Assembly: GCF_000428985.1 (NCBI RefSeq)
Contig: NZ_AUAZ01000009.1
Span: forward strand, 1-64,000
Source of the DNA: Marinobacterium litorale DSM 23545
GTDB lineage: Bacteria > Pseudomonadota > Gammaproteobacteria > Pseudomonadales > Balneatricaceae
DNA: 64,000 nucleotides
Reading direction: 5' to 3'
Part shown: piece by piece, positions 25,030-34,411 of the stretch
How positions within the stretch are numbered: the first letter of the stretch is position 1
Layout of the letters: each line of letters opens with the position of its first letter
Notes under the pieces: model-generated
Database searches by the model: none
What the model saw: the letters and a program-made list of their open reading frames with translations, nothing else
What the model was told of the DNA's origin: nothing
Program-made: the position numbers and the translations under genes

Positions 25030-25994
25030 ACCCCACCCCCAAAATGATCGTAGCCGGTGACCTGCTGTGTCTGAAGCTCATCACCGAGATAGACGCTGAT
25101 CCCGTTTGTTTCGGTCATCATGCCAATCGCGGTCAGCAGAATGCTCTGCTCCTTCGCTATTTGCTGGCACATGTTCAGATTTTCCGGCGCACAGGTCATG
25201 CAGAGCTCGAAGTCTTCCCCGCCAGTCAGTGCCCAATGACGCGCGGTCGTCTGATCGACCAGTTCGGATAGCGCGTTAGACAGGGGGAGCCGATCCAGCT
25301 CAACACGCGCGCCCAGACCACTGGCCGTAGCCAGGTGCCCCAGGTCTGACAGTAAGCCGTCAGAGATATCGATAGCTGCGCTGAGCCAGGGCGCAAGTGC
25401 ATGCGCCAGAGTGAGGCGGGGCTCGGGCCGGAAGAAACGATTCAGCAGGTAGGCAGCGCCGGGCAAGTCGGTTTGGCCTCGCTGCTGTAACTCCAGGCCA
25501 CCGCGGCTGTCGCCCAGGGTACCACTGACCAGCACCCAATCACCGGCCCGTGCCCCACTGCGTTTAAGCGCCCGCTCGGGCTCGACCCAGCCATGCACCT
25601 GGGCGGTCAGTGTTAACGGCCCCCGCGTGGTATCACCACCGATCAGAGCCAGCCCCAGCTCACGAGCGCGCTCAGACAAAGCCGTTGCGAAGGGTTCGAG
25701 CCAGAGCGGATCAGCCTGGGGCAGGGTCAGCGCCAGGCTCAGCCAGCCCGGAGTGGCACCCATCGCGGCCAAGTCGCTGGTCGCCGCACCCAACAGCCGT
25801 GTCGCCAAATGCTCGGGGGCGGTACCGGGTAAAAAATGAACGCCTTCCACCAGCGTATCGATGGAGAGGGCAAGCTGATAGCCGGCGCGGGGCGGATTGA
25901 GCAGCGCGCAATCGTCACCAATACCCAGGGCCACATCACTTCGGGCCTGAGAGGCACCGGCGAAATAGCGACGAATCAGCTCAAACTCACCCAC
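25026..25994 (-). CDS. thiL: Thiamine-monophosphate kinase
   Basis: 322 residues. The N-terminus GEFELIRRYF leads to the ATP/metal-binding segments GIGDDCALL and SIDTLVEGVHFL, then ATSDLAAMGATPGWLSLALT. The C-terminal half has AIDISDGLLSDLGHL and LTGGEDFELCMT. It makes thiamine diphosphate, the cofactor needed by Dxs encoded about 1.2 kb away. It lies between nusB (9-base gap) and pgpA (4-base overlap). Confidence 0.96.
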   Translation of the reverse strand: MGEFELIRRYFAGASQARSDVALGIGDDCALLNPPRAGYQLALSIDTLVEGVHFLPGTAPEHLATRLLGAATSDLAAMGATPGWLSLALTLPQADPLWLEPFATALSERARELGLALIGGDTTRGPLTLTAQVHGWVEPERALKRSGARAGDWVLVSGTLGDSRGGLELQQRGQTDLPGAAYLLNRFFRPEPRLTLAHALAPWLSAAIDISDGLLSDLGHLATASGLGARVELDRLPLSNALSELVDQTTARHWALTGGEDFELCMTCAPENLNMCQQIAKEQSILLTAIGMMTETNGISVYLGDELQTQQVTGYDHFGGGV

Positions 25995-26003
25995 AGAGTG
26001 TCC

Positions 26004-26474
26004 TTAACGACGCGCAGCCACTTCGGCCGCACGGACCTTGTGCGCTACCTTGTCGAGAACCCCGTTGACGTAACGGTGGCTGTCGGTGGCACCAAAGACC
26101 TTGGCCAGTTCAACACTCTCGTTGATCGCAACGCGATAAGGAACCTCGATCCGACGCATCAGCTCAAAGCTCCCTATGCGCAGCACGCTCACCTCAACCG
26201 GGTCCAGATCATCGATATTACGATCCAGAAACGGGGAAAAGGTCAGGTCCAGCTCGCTACGGGCCTCTACCACACCACGTAACAGCTGACTGAACAGCTG
26301 AATATCGGCATCACCCATATCCTGATTGACGCGAAACTGGGCCTCGATCTCGTTAACCGGCTGCCTGGCCATCTGCCACTGGTAAAGCGCCTGCAATGCC
26401 AGCTTGCGTGCATTGCGACGCTGTTCCGTGAGTGAAGGCTTACGGTTCTTTTTGGGGCTTGGGGTGTCGCTCAT
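26004..26474 (-). CDS. nusB: Transcription antitermination factor NusB
   Basis: 156 residues, all-helical. Family segments include RRNARKLALQALYQW near the N-terminus and the C-terminal RVAINESVELAKVFGATDSH followed by YVNGVLDKVAHKVR. NusB binds boxA RNA with NusE in rRNA antitermination. The basic, Lys/Arg-rich first 15 residues are a common extension. It lies five bases after ribH. Confidence 0.97.
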   Translation of the reverse strand: MSDTPSPKKNRKPSLTEQRRNARKLALQALYQWQMARQPVNEIEAQFRVNQDMGDADIQLFSQLLRGVVEARSELDLTFSPFLDRNIDDLDPVEVSVLRIGSFELMRRIEVPYRVAINESVELAKVFGATDSHRYVNGVLDKVAHKVRAAEVAARR

Positions 26475-26479
26475 GGTAA

Positions 26480-26953
26480 TCAGGCCTCGAGCTGACGCAT
26501 CAGGCTGACCATCTCCATGGCCGACAGTGCCGCTTCCGCTCCCTTGTTACCTGCCTTGGTTCCGGAACGTTCCACCGCCTGCTCAATACTGTTGACGGTC
26601 AGGATGCCGTTTGCCACGGGGATACCATACTCCAGCGAGACCTGAGCCACGCCTTTTGAACTCTCGGCGGATACATATTCAAAATGCGGCGTCCCGCCCC
26701 TGATGACCGCCCCCAGTGCGATAATCGCATCATCCCGCTTCTGCGCTGCCACCTTCTGGGCCGCCAGCGGGATCTCAAATGCGCCCGGAACCCGGATCAC
26801 ACGAATATTGTCCTCTTTCACGCCGTGGCGCTTGAGTGCATCCAGAGCGCCTTCCAGCAGACTCTCGACCACAAAGGAGTTAAAGCGTCCGACCAGGATC
26901 GCATATTTGCCGTCGACGCTAACGAAGTCGCCTTCAAAGACTTTGACTGTCAT
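26480..26953 (-). CDS. ribH: 6,7-dimethyl-8-ribityllumazine synthase
   Basis: 157 residues. Active-site segments are [50 protein letters not shown] (catalytic His) and [19 protein letters not shown]. It condenses the RibB product 3,4-dihydroxy-2-butanone 4-phosphate with the ribitylaminouracil from RibD. It sits 15 bases after ribBX and 5 bases before nusB. Confidence 0.97.
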   Translation of the reverse strand: MTVKVFEGDFVSVDGKYAILVGRFNSFVVESLLEGALDALKRHGVKEDNIRVIRVPGAFEIPLAAQKVAAQKRDDAIIALGAVIRGGTPHFEYVSAESSKGVAQVSLEYGIPVANGILTVNSIEQAVERSGTKAGNKGAEAALSAMEMVSLMRQLEA

Positions 26954-26968
26954 TGGTTTATCCCGTTT

Positions 26969-28087
26969 TTACTCTTCGCAGGAGATATATTCTTCAACCT
27001 CAAGATCAAACCCTGAGATCGCGTTAAATTTCATCGGTGAGCTGAGCAGGCGCATTTTGCCGACTCCAAGCTCGCGCAGTATCTGTGAACCGGTACCGAC
27101 CTGAAGATAGGCGCCAGACGCACTGACTTTCACTTTCGAGCGTGTCTTGCTGTTATTGGTCAGCCCGCGGATCGCATCACCCAGATCGATACGCTGACCG
27201 GAGTCGATCAGCAGCACCACACCCTTGCCCTCTTGTGCGACACGTTCAAGTGCGCGGCGCATGGTCCATTTTTTCTCCTCACCCGGCAGCACACCCACCA
27301 CATCACGCAATACTTCACTGCGGATATGTACGCGCACCAGTGTTGGCTCGTCGCGCTTGATTTCACCCTTGTACAGTGCCAGATGCGTGCAGTTCTGAAT
27401 CTCATCGCGGTAAACCGCGTAACTGAACTCGCCATACTCCGTTTGCAGCACCCCTTCGTCATCACGCTCAATGGTGTGCTCATTCATAGTACGGTAGTGG
27501 ATCAGGTCCGCGATGGTACCGATCTTCAGGCCATGCTTGGCAGCGAACTTTTCCAGGTCTTCCCGACGCGCCATGGTGCCATCTTCGTTCATCACCTCGA
27601 CGATCGCCGCCGCCGGCGTCAGCCCCGCCAAACGCGCCAGATCGCAACCGGCCTCGGTATGCCCGGCCCGGCTCAGAACGCCACCCGGCTGAGCCATCAA
27701 TGGGAAGATATGACCGGGTTGAACAATGTCTTCCGGCTTGGCATCCGCTTTCACAGCGGCCTGCACCGTCAGTGCCCGATCCGCCGCAGAGATGCCGGTT
27801 GTCACACCCTGCGCCGCCTCAATGGACAGCGTAAAGTTGGTGGAGAAGGCCGCACCGTTGCTCTGAACCATCAGCGGCAGTTTCAGTTGCTGACAACGCT
27901 CACGGGTCAACGTCAGGCAGATCAGGCCGCGGGCGTGGGTCGCCATAAAGTTGATATCTTCAGGCCGAACCTTTTCGGCCGCGATGATGATATCGCCCTC
28001 ATTCTCGCGATCCTCATCATCCATCAGAATCACCATCTTGCCCTGACGGATATCTTCGATCAGCTCTTCAGTGGTATTCATTTGCAT
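26969..28087 (-). CDS. ribB: DHBP synthase fused to a degenerate GTP-cyclohydrolase-II-like domain (RibBX)
   Basis: 372 residues. The N-terminal 200 residues are an intact 3,4-dihydroxy-2-butanone-4-phosphate synthase with [19 protein letters not shown] and [18 protein letters not shown]. The C-terminal half aligns to GTP cyclohydrolase II, but the zinc-binding cysteines are gone: [19 protein letters not shown] stands where HSECLTGD...CDC should be. [12 protein letters not shown] replaces the catalytic [10 protein letters not shown]. The second domain is therefore probably not catalytic; this is the RibBX type known in proteobacteria. RibA at 23814 supplies the missing activity. Confidence 0.93.
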   Translation of the reverse strand: MQMNTTEELIEDIRQGKMVILMDDEDRENEGDIIIAAEKVRPEDINFMATHARGLICLTLTRERCQQLKLPLMVQSNGAAFSTNFTLSIEAAQGVTTGISAADRALTVQAAVKADAKPEDIVQPGHIFPLMAQPGGVLSRAGHTEAGCDLARLAGLTPAAAIVEVMNEDGTMARREDLEKFAAKHGLKIGTIADLIHYRTMNEHTIERDDEGVLQTEYGEFSYAVYRDEIQNCTHLALYKGEIKRDEPTLVRVHIRSEVLRDVVGVLPGEEKKWTMRRALERVAQEGKGVVLLIDSGQRIDLGDAIRGLTNNSKTRSKVKVSASGAYLQVGTGSQILRELGVGKMRLLSSPMKFNAISGFDLEVEEYISCEE

Positions 28088-28106
28088 AGCAGGGTATCTC
28101 CGCCTC

Positions 28107-28778
28107 TCAACGACGCATAAAACCGGATGCGGCCAGGGTTTCCATCGTCAGCCCCCGGGACGATTCCTGCCCCGTATCAGCCGACGCAACACCGGTCATC
28201 AGGCGCTCCAGATAGCGCGCGATAATATCCACCTCAAGGTGAACCTGCTGACCGGTCCGGTATCCATCGATAATAGTTTCCTGTGCCGTATGCGGCACAA
28301 TATTAAGGCCAAAGGTGGAGCCTTCCACACTGTTGACGGTCAAACTGACACCATCAACGGTGATCGATCCTTTGGCTGCAATATAACGTTGTAGCGCGGC
28401 CGGCACCTCAATACTCAGACGCACGGAGCGCGCATCATCGCGACGCTCGACAATCCGTCCCAAGCCATCCACGTGCCCGGTCACGATATGGCCGCCAAAC
28501 CGGCTGGTGGACATCATCGCCTTTTCCAGGTTGACCGCCTCACCCACCTTGAACTCCGGCAGGCGGCTGTGGGCCAGAGTCTCCCGTGAGACATCGGCCA
28601 CAAATCCATCTCCGGGCAGCTCGACGGCCGTCAAACAAATGCCGTTGGTGGCAATACTGTCCCCAAGACATACATCACCGAGATCCAGGGTACCGGTGCG
28701 GATCCGCAGGCGCATGTCGCCATCCACCATGCGGATCTCCGCCACCTCGCCTATCGCTTCGATAATTCCGGTGAACAT
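28107..28778 (-). CDS. ribE: Riboflavin synthase alpha chain
   Basis: 223 residues with two lumazine-binding repeats. The first opens MFTGIIEAIGEVAEI and has SIATNGICLTAVEL. The second has MSTSRFGGHIVTGHVDGLG and SITVDGVSLTVNSVEG. It dismutates two lumazines to riboflavin. The C-terminal 20 residues beyond the second repeat are poorly conserved. The start shares one base with the ribD stop (TAATG), so translation is coupled. Confidence 0.97.
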   Translation of the reverse strand: MFTGIIEAIGEVAEIRMVDGDMRLRIRTGTLDLGDVCLGDSIATNGICLTAVELPGDGFVADVSRETLAHSRLPEFKVGEAVNLEKAMMSTSRFGGHIVTGHVDGLGRIVERRDDARSVRLSIEVPAALQRYIAAKGSITVDGVSLTVNSVEGSTFGLNIVPHTAQETIIDGYRTGQQVHLEVDIIARYLERLMTGVASADTGQESSRGLTMETLAASGFMRR

Positions 28779-29935
28779 TACTGTCTCTCCTCAACCGACA
28801 CCGGTAACCGCCAGTGCAGCGCCAGATCATTGCCCAGGTGGCGAACCTCAGTCAGCTCCAGAGCAACCTGTTCAGCCATCGTATTTAACGGCAGATCAAG
28901 CAGGGGCCGGGCGCTGCTGCCCAACAGTTTGGGCGCCATGTAGACCACCAATTCATCCACCAATCCCTGGCTGACAAAACTCCCCGCCAGGGTTGCACCG
29001 CACTCCACCAGGACCTCATTGCATTGGTCGTTTGCAGCGAGGCCTTTCAACAGGGGCTCAAGATCAATACGCCCCTCACTGTCAGCCTGCGCCAAGCAAA
29101 CCTGCACGCCTTCTCTATTCAGAGTCAGTGCGGTCGACTTCCCGGCATCAGTGTTCAATGTCACCACCCGAGTCAGACCCGGTTGACTGAGGATGCTCGC
29201 CGAGCTGGAGAGCCGCAAACCACTATCCAGCACCACTCTCAACGGCTGTCGAAGGGCCACTTGTTTCGCCTGCGACTCAGGCAAGCCCAGGTCGGACGCC
29301 CTGACGGTCAACGCGGCGTTATCGTATAGTACCGTATCAACACCGGTGATAATCGCGGAACTCCGGGCTCTTAACCGTTGAACATCGGCGCGTGCTGCAG
29401 GTCCGGTGATCCACTGCGACTCCCCACTGGCCATCGCCGTGCGGCCATCAGCGCTCATGGCCAATTTAACCCGGACGAAGGGCATCCCGGTTTCCATGCG
29501 CTTGATAAAGCCCGGGTTCAGCTCTCGCGCCTGAGACTCCATCAAGCCACTGGACACCGCGATACCCGCCTGCTCCAGCCTGGCCAGACCTCGTCCCGCA
29601 ACGGCGGGATTGGGGTCCACCATCGCCGCTATAACCCGCGATACACCTGCCGCCACCAGCGCGTCAGCGCAGGGCGGCGTGCGACCGTGATGACTGCAGG
29701 GTTCCAGCGTGACATAAGCCGTAGCGCCGCGAGCCCGATCTCCCGCCTCGCGCAGGGCGTTCACTTCAGCATGACCTTCACCGGCACGTTCATGCCAGCC
29801 CTCGCCAACCACTTCAGCATCACGCACCAGCACGCAGCCCACCCGTGGGTTGGGATCGGTGGTATAGAGCCCGCGTCGGGCAAGGACAATGGCTCGCCCC
29901 ATATGTTGGTGATCACTGGAAGAGAAAGCCGTCAT
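28778..29935 (-). CDS. ribD: Bifunctional riboflavin deaminase/reductase RibD
   Basis: 385 residues. The N-terminal deaminase has the zinc motif GHAEVNALREAG and TLEPCSHHGRTPPCADAL. The C-terminal reductase begins near residue 150 (PFVRVKLAMSADGRTAM) and includes ITGPAARADVQRLRA and VECGATLAGSFV. It carries out the second and third steps from GTP to riboflavin. It follows nrdR with three bases between. Confidence 0.97.
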   Translation of the reverse strand: MTAFSSSDHQHMGRAIVLARRGLYTTDPNPRVGCVLVRDAEVVGEGWHERAGEGHAEVNALREAGDRARGATAYVTLEPCSHHGRTPPCADALVAAGVSRVIAAMVDPNPAVAGRGLARLEQAGIAVSSGLMESQARELNPGFIKRMETGMPFVRVKLAMSADGRTAMASGESQWITGPAARADVQRLRARSSAIITGVDTVLYDNAALTVRASDLGLPESQAKQVALRQPLRVVLDSGLRLSSSASILSQPGLTRVVTLNTDAGKSTALTLNREGVQVCLAQADSEGRIDLEPLLKGLAANDQCNEVLVECGATLAGSFVSQGLVDELVVYMAPKLLGSSARPLLDLPLNTMAEQVALELTEVRHLGNDLALHWRLPVSVEERQ

Positions 29936-29938
29936 CGT

Positions 29939-30406
29939 TCAGTCCTGTCCCTCGCCATTGGCTGATAGCCGGTCGATCTCTTCCCTGAACTCGTTAATAT
30001 CCTGAAAACTGCGATAGACCGAGGCAAAGCGAACGTAAGCCACCTGATCAAGCTTACGCAGCTCCTGCATGACCACCTCACCCACATCACGGGAAGGCAG
30101 CTCACGCTCGCCGGTGGCGCGCAGACGCAACTTGATTCGGGTTACACTGGCTTCTATCGACTCAATACTGACAGGACGTTTTTCCAGGGCGCGCTGGATG
30201 CCACCGCGCAGCTTGATTTCATCAAAGGGCTGGCGGCTGCCATCGGATTTGATCACCCGCGGCATCAGCAGTTCGGCTTCTTCGAAGGTGGTGAAACGCT
30301 CGTGGCATTTGACACACTCCCGACGACGACGCACCTGTTGCCCCTCAGCCACCAGCCGGGAGTCGACAACCTTGGTATCACCTGCGCCACAAAAGGGACA
30401 ATGCAT
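29939..30406 (-). CDS. nrdR: Ribonucleotide reductase regulator NrdR
   Basis: 155 residues. The N-terminal zinc ribbon is [17 protein letters not shown] paired with [17 protein letters not shown]. An ATP-cone follows ([20 protein letters not shown]). It represses ribonucleotide reductase genes according to the dATP/ATP level. It heads the row leading to ribD-ribE-ribBX-ribH-nusB-thiL-pgpA, the common arrangement in gammaproteobacteria. No nrd gene is in the window. Confidence 0.97.
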   Translation of the reverse strand: MHCPFCGAGDTKVVDSRLVAEGQQVRRRRECVKCHERFTTFEEAELLMPRVIKSDGSRQPFDEIKLRGGIQRALEKRPVSIESIEASVTRIKLRLRATGERELPSRDVGEVVMQELRKLDQVAYVRFASVYRSFQDINEFREEIDRLSANGEGQD

Positions 30407-30458
30407 CCTCAGCCTCGAGTAAAGAGCGTCGGCACTACGGTTTGAATTCCGTGCCTGA

Positions 30459-30483
30459 AAAGAAAGGCGGCTTTCGCCGCCTC
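30459..30483 (-). terminator. Rho-independent terminator of glyA
   Basis: On the minus strand the stem AGGCGGC/GCCGCCT with a four-base GAAA loop runs into TTTCTTTT. It lies 53 bases after the glyA stop and ahead of nrdR, separating the two transcripts. Confidence 0.85.
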
Positions 30484-30535
30484 GGTATTCTAGGGAGGCC
30501 GTGGATAAGTTTCCAGCCTCCCGAACGATCGGATG

Positions 30536-31792
30536 TTACTTGTACACCGGGAAACGCGCGCAGATATCAACGACCTTGGCCTTAACCGCTTCGATCACGG
30601 CTTCGTTGTTGATATCTTCCAGCACGTCACAGATCCAGCCGGTCAGCTCGGTCACTTCCGCTTCCTTGAAACCACGACGGGTCACGGCGGGTGTACCGAT
30701 ACGCAGACCGGAGGTCACGAACGGAGAGCGCGGATCGTTGGGGACCGCGTTCTTGTTCACAGTGATGTTGGCGCGTCCCAGGGCAGCGTCCGCATCCTTA
30801 CCGGTGATATCCTTGCTGACCAGATCAACCAGGAACAGGTGATCTTCAGTACCGCCCGAGACGATATCGATACCGCGCTCAAGGAACACCTTGACCATCG
30901 CCTTGGCGTTTTTAACAACCTGCGCCTGGTACTCTTTCCACTCCGGCTCCATCGCTTCTTTGAAGCAGACCGCCTTGGCCGCGATGATATGCATCAACGG
31001 GCCGCCTTGAGATTCCGGGAATACCGCGAAGTTCAGCTTCTTCTGCAGCTCTTCATCAGCACGGGCGGAGAGGATCAGACCACCACGCGGACCACCCAGC
31101 GTTTTATGGGTCGTGGTCGTCACAACATCGGCGTACTGCATCGGTGACGGATAAACCCCGGCAGCCACCAGACCCGCGACATGCGCCATATCAACGAACA
31201 GGTAAGCACCGACTTTATCGGCGATCTCACGGAAGCGTGCCCAGTCGATGATCATGGAGTAGGCGGAGAAGCCCGCTACGATCATCTTCGGCTTGTGCTC
31301 CAGCGCCAGACGCTCAACCTCGTCGTAATCGATCTCACCGGTGTCCGGGTTCAGACCGTACTGGACCGCATTGTAGATACGACCAGAGAAAGATACGGAC
31401 GCCCCATGAGTCAGGTGACCACCATGTGCCAGGCTCATACCGAGCACGGTATCACCGGGCTTGCACAGCGCCATGTAAACCGCGGCATTGGCCTGAGAGC
31501 CGGAGTGCGGCTGAACGTTGACAAAGGACGCACCAAACAGCTCGCAGGCACGATCGATCGCCAGGTTCTCGACGATATCCACATACTCACAGCCACCGTA
31601 GTAACGTTTGCCGGGATAGCCTTCCGCATACTTGTTGGTCAGAGCCGAGCCCTGTGCTTCCATCACCCGTGGGCTGGTGTAGTTTTCGGAAGCGATCAGC
31701 TCGATGTGCTCCTCCTGACGGGTCACTTCGGACTGCATGGCGTCCCAGAGATCCTTGTCGAAGCCTGCGATAGACATATCTTTGCTAAACAT
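30536..31792 (-). CDS. glyA: Serine hydroxymethyltransferase
   Basis: 418 residues from ATG 31792 ([20 protein letters not shown]). A longer reading to 31978 would include the promoter and is rejected. PLP is bound at the Lys in [16 protein letters not shown]. Other segments are [18 protein letters not shown] and [15 protein letters not shown]. It interconverts serine and glycine and feeds one-carbon units to folate. The length equals that of E. coli GlyA (417). Confidence 0.97.
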   Translation of the reverse strand: MFSKDMSIAGFDKDLWDAMQSEVTRQEEHIELIASENYTSPRVMEAQGSALTNKYAEGYPGKRYYGGCEYVDIVENLAIDRACELFGASFVNVQPHSGSQANAAVYMALCKPGDTVLGMSLAHGGHLTHGASVSFSGRIYNAVQYGLNPDTGEIDYDEVERLALEHKPKMIVAGFSAYSMIIDWARFREIADKVGAYLFVDMAHVAGLVAAGVYPSPMQYADVVTTTTHKTLGGPRGGLILSARADEELQKKLNFAVFPESQGGPLMHIIAAKAVCFKEAMEPEWKEYQAQVVKNAKAMVKVFLERGIDIVSGGTEDHLFLVDLVSKDITGKDADAALGRANITVNKNAVPNDPRSPFVTSGLRIGTPAVTRRGFKEAEVTELTGWICDVLEDINNEAVIEAVKAKVVDICARFPVYK

Positions 31793-31876
31793 TACTGTCC
31801 CCTGATTGAGCAACGTCTTCGGCTGCGGGCCTCGCCTGAAAAGGGAAAAGTACCCGCACGCCGCGAAAAGGCGAGC

Positions 31877-31882
31877 ATTATA
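31877..31882 (-). promoter_or_regulatory. -10 element for glyA
   Basis: A perfect TATAAT (minus strand, in CGACTATAATGCTC) lies about 85 bases before the glyA start. The -35 region at 17 bases is poor (TGCGCA), so an activator or another spacing may be used. The leader between promoter and ATG shows no recognisable riboswitch. Confidence 0.55.
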
Positions 31883-31953
31883 GTCGAAAAATTGGCCGCT
31901 GCGCACATGAAATAAGGTCAGGCGATATAGAGTGGGGTTCAAGCAGAGGTCAG

Positions 31954-31979
31954 GGTGCGCTGGCATCGGCCAACGCACC
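31954..31979 (-). terminator. Hairpin between hsp20 and glyA
   Basis: An 11-base-pair stem (GGTGCGCTGGC paired with GCCAACGCACC, one G-U pair) with loop ATCG lies just after the hsp20 stop. The T-tract is short on both strands. It is probably the 3' end of the hsp20 message, but termination efficiency is uncertain. Confidence 0.5.
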
Positions 31980-31988
31980 GCGGTTTTG

Positions 31989-32411
31989 CTATTCGACGGC
32001 GATTTTTACGCCCTCTTTTTCTTCCGGAACCTTTTTCGGCAGCGTCAACGCCAGCACGCCATCCTGGAAACTGGCTTTCACGGAGCCCGGGTCCACATCG
32101 GAGCCGACACTGAGCTGGCGGATAAACTGGCCCACGTGACGCTCCTGACGGATCAGCTTGCCATCCTTCTCTTCCTTGTCTTCCTTGCGTGTTTCACCCC
32201 GCACAGTGAGCACACCGTTGTCCAGACTGACGCTGATATCCTCTTTTTTAACCCCCGGCAGATCTACATTAACCGTGTAGGCGCTGTCGCTTTCGTGAAC
32301 ATCAATGGCCGGAACCTTTTCACCATCCTCCCGGACACTGAGCGGCCGGAAAAAATCATTGAGAAACGTATCATCAAACAGGCTGTTAAAACGGGTTAGA
32401 TTACGGTTCAT
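31989..32411 (-). CDS. Hsp20/alpha-crystallin family small heat shock protein
   Basis: 140 residues. The alpha-crystallin domain runs from about residue 35 ([20 protein letters not shown]) to [17 protein letters not shown], which holds the A-x-x-x-n-G-v-L family motif. It is an ATP-independent holdase that forms oligomers. The N-terminal arm ([13 protein letters not shown]) resembles class A bacterial small heat shock proteins. It is a single gene, divergent from ettA. Confidence 0.93.
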   Translation of the reverse strand: MNRNLTRFNSLFDDTFLNDFFRPLSVREDGEKVPAIDVHESDSAYTVNVDLPGVKKEDISVSLDNGVLTVRGETRKEDKEEKDGKLIRQERHVGQFIRQLSVGSDVDPGSVKASFQDGVLALTLPKKVPEEKEGVKIAVE

Positions 32412-32491
32412 AAGACCACCCCTTTATTCATTTTATTATCAGGCACGGGACGCGCTCACCATGAGCACTCCGATCTCGCAAACTGAATATA

Positions 32492-32500
32492 GAAATGGGG
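32492..32500 (-). promoter_or_regulatory. Possible sigma-32 -10 element for hsp20
   Basis: CCCCATTTC on the minus strand is close to the heat shock -10 consensus CCCCATnTA and lies about 80 bases before hsp20. No CTTGAA-like -35 was seen at 13-14 bases, so this is tentative. Confidence 0.28.
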
Positions 32501-32618
32501 CGAAACTTACGCCAGTCGCTTTATTGACCGGGGGCAAAATGGCTTTCGATTTAGCAGACAGGTAGAATTCACTCAATCACAAAACCCTGTCCAACTGCAA
32601 AACCAGAGGTTCTTCTGG

Positions 32619-34277
32619 ATGGCTCAATACGTTTACACGATGAACCGCGTCGGCAAGGTAGTCCCGCCGAAGCGTGAAATTCTCAAGGATATCTCCCTGT
32701 CATTTTTCCCGGGCGCCAAGATCGGCGTACTGGGTCTGAACGGCGCGGGTAAATCGACGCTGCTGCGCATTATGGCCGGCGTTGATACCGAATACACCGG
32801 TGAAGCCCGGCCCATGCCCAATATGAAAGTGGGCTACCTGCCGCAGGAGCCGGAGCTGGATGACAGCAAGACCGTGCGCGAAGTGGTCGAAGAAGCGGTC
32901 TCTGACGTCAAGGATGCCCTGGCCGAGCTGGATCAGGTCTACGCCGCCTATGCCGACCCGGATGCGGACTTCGATGAGTTGGCGAAAAAGCAGGCCGAGC
33001 TGGAAAACCTGATCACTGCCAAAGACGGCCACAACCTGGACCAGGCCCTGGAGCGCGCGGCCGATGCCATGCGACTGCCACCCTGGGATGCCGAGGTCAA
33101 AAACCTCTCCGGTGGTGAACGTCGCCGTGTCGCCCTGTGTCGCCTGCTGCTCGATCACCCGGACATGCTGCTGCTGGACGAGCCCACCAACCACCTGGAC
33201 GCGGAGTCGATCGCCTGGATCGAGCGCTTCCTGCAAGAGTATCCGGGCACTGTAGTGGCCATTACCCACGACCGTTATTTCCTCGATAACGCCGCTGGCT
33301 GGATCCTGGAACTGGACCGCGGCCATGGCATCCCCTGGGAGGGCAACTACTCCAGCTGGCTGGAGCAGAAAGAGAAGCGTCTGGAGCAGGAAGCCAAATC
33401 TGAAGCGGCTCACCGTAAGGCGATGAAGGCAGAGCTTGAGTGGGTTCGCCAAGGTGCCAAAGGCCGCCAGACCAAGTCCAAGGCGCGCCTGAAACAGTTC
33501 GAAGAGATGAACTCCCGCGAGTTCCAGCAGCGTAACGAAACCCAGGAGATCTACATTCCGCCCGGCCCACGCCTGGGCGACAAGGTGATTGAGCTCCACG
33601 ACGTCACCAAATCCTACGGTGACAAGCTGCTGTTCGAAAACCTGAACTTCTCTATACCGCCCGGTGCAATTGTTGGCATCATCGGCCCCAACGGCGCCGG
33701 TAAGTCCACCCTGTTCCGGATGATTTCCGGGGAAGAAAAGCCCGATTCCGGCGAGATCGAGATCGGCTCCACCGTGCAGCTCTCTTACGTTAACCAGTCC
33801 CGCGAACTGGAAGGCAACAACACGGTCTTTCAGGAGATCTCCGACGGTCAGGACATCATCACCGTCGGTAACTACCAGACCCCGGCCCGCGCTTACTGCG
33901 GTCGCTTTAATTTCAAGGGTTCAGACCAGCAGAAGTTTGTGAAGGATCTGTCCGGTGGTGAGCGTAACCGCCTGCATATGGCGAAACTGCTCAAGGAGGG
34001 TGGCAACGTCCTGCTGCTCGACGAGCCAACCAACGATCTGGATATCGAAACGCTACGAGCACTTGAAGAAGCCCTGCTGGCGTTCCCGGGCTGCGCCGTC
34101 GTGATCTCGCACGACCGCTGGTTCCTGGACCGTATCTGCACCCATATTATCGGATATGAAGGTGACTCCAATGTGGAGTTCTTCGAGGGCAACTACAGCG
34201 AGTATGCCGAGGACTACAAGCGCCGCTATGGCAAGGATCATCAGCCGGAGCGGATCAAGTATCGCCGCATGAGCTAA
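32619..34277 (+). CDS. ettA: Energy-dependent translational throttle protein EttA (ABC-F)
   Basis: 552 residues, near the E. coli length of 555. There are two ABC cassettes: Walker A GLNGAGKST with signature LSGGERRR, and GPNGAGKST with signature LSGGERNR. The linker between them is charged (GAKGRQTKSKARLKQFEEM), as expected for the tRNA-interacting part. There are no membrane helices. EttA binds the ribosomal E site and gates entry into elongation according to ATP/ADP. The start has AGAGG nine bases upstream. Confidence 0.96.
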   Translation: MAQYVYTMNRVGKVVPPKREILKDISLSFFPGAKIGVLGLNGAGKSTLLRIMAGVDTEYTGEARPMPNMKVGYLPQEPELDDSKTVREVVEEAVSDVKDALAELDQVYAAYADPDADFDELAKKQAELENLITAKDGHNLDQALERAADAMRLPPWDAEVKNLSGGERRRVALCRLLLDHPDMLLLDEPTNHLDAESIAWIERFLQEYPGTVVAITHDRYFLDNAAGWILELDRGHGIPWEGNYSSWLEQKEKRLEQEAKSEAAHRKAMKAELEWVRQGAKGRQTKSKARLKQFEEMNSREFQQRNETQEIYIPPGPRLGDKVIELHDVTKSYGDKLLFENLNFSIPPGAIVGIIGPNGAGKSTLFRMISGEEKPDSGEIEIGSTVQLSYVNQSRELEGNNTVFQEISDGQDIITVGNYQTPARAYCGRFNFKGSDQQKFVKDLSGGERNRLHMAKLLKEGGNVLLLDEPTNDLDIETLRALEEALLAFPGCAVVISHDRWFLDRICTHIIGYEGDSNVEFFEGNYSEYAEDYKRRYGKDHQPERIKYRRMS

Positions 34278-34292
34278 AAGCTGGACTCGGGG

Positions 34293-34347
34293 CCCCCCGG
34301 GTTGCGCTTCTCTGCACCCGGGCTACACAGGAATTGTGTAGCCCGGC
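34293..34347. repeat. Dispersed intergenic repeat, copy 2, forming a strong hairpin
   Basis: A 12-base-pair perfect stem (arms CCGGGCTACACA at 34318-34329 and TGTGTAGCCCGG at 34335-34346) follows the ettA stop. The upstream part (GGGTTGCGC) and the TAGCCCGGC end are shared with 18882-18932. It may serve as the ettA 3' end, though no U-run follows. Confidence 0.5.
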
Positions 34348-34361
34348 AAAAGCCAACGGCG

Positions 34362-34386
34362 GGTACCGGAAAACCCCACCGGTACC
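34362..34386. other. Hairpin between ettA and the diguanylate cyclase gene
   Basis: Perfect 8-base arms GGTACCGG and CCGGTACC around a 9-base loop. It lies 26 bases from the stop of the converging GGDEF gene. It lacks a T-tract, so its role in ending either transcript is uncertain. Confidence 0.4.
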
Positions 34387-34411
34387 TACCGGGGCTCCTG
34401 AGTGCCCCTGA

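Noticed and set aside
28088-30535. FMN riboswitch in front of ribD, ribE, ribBX or ribA
   Set aside because: Gaps within the row are 1 to 19 bases, and the gaps before nrdR and ribA show none of the conserved FMN-element blocks.
31793-31990. Glycine riboswitch upstream of glyA
   Set aside because: The leader is about 75 bases from the TATAAT element and lacks the conserved double-aptamer pattern; only a hairpin belonging to the hsp20 end is seen.
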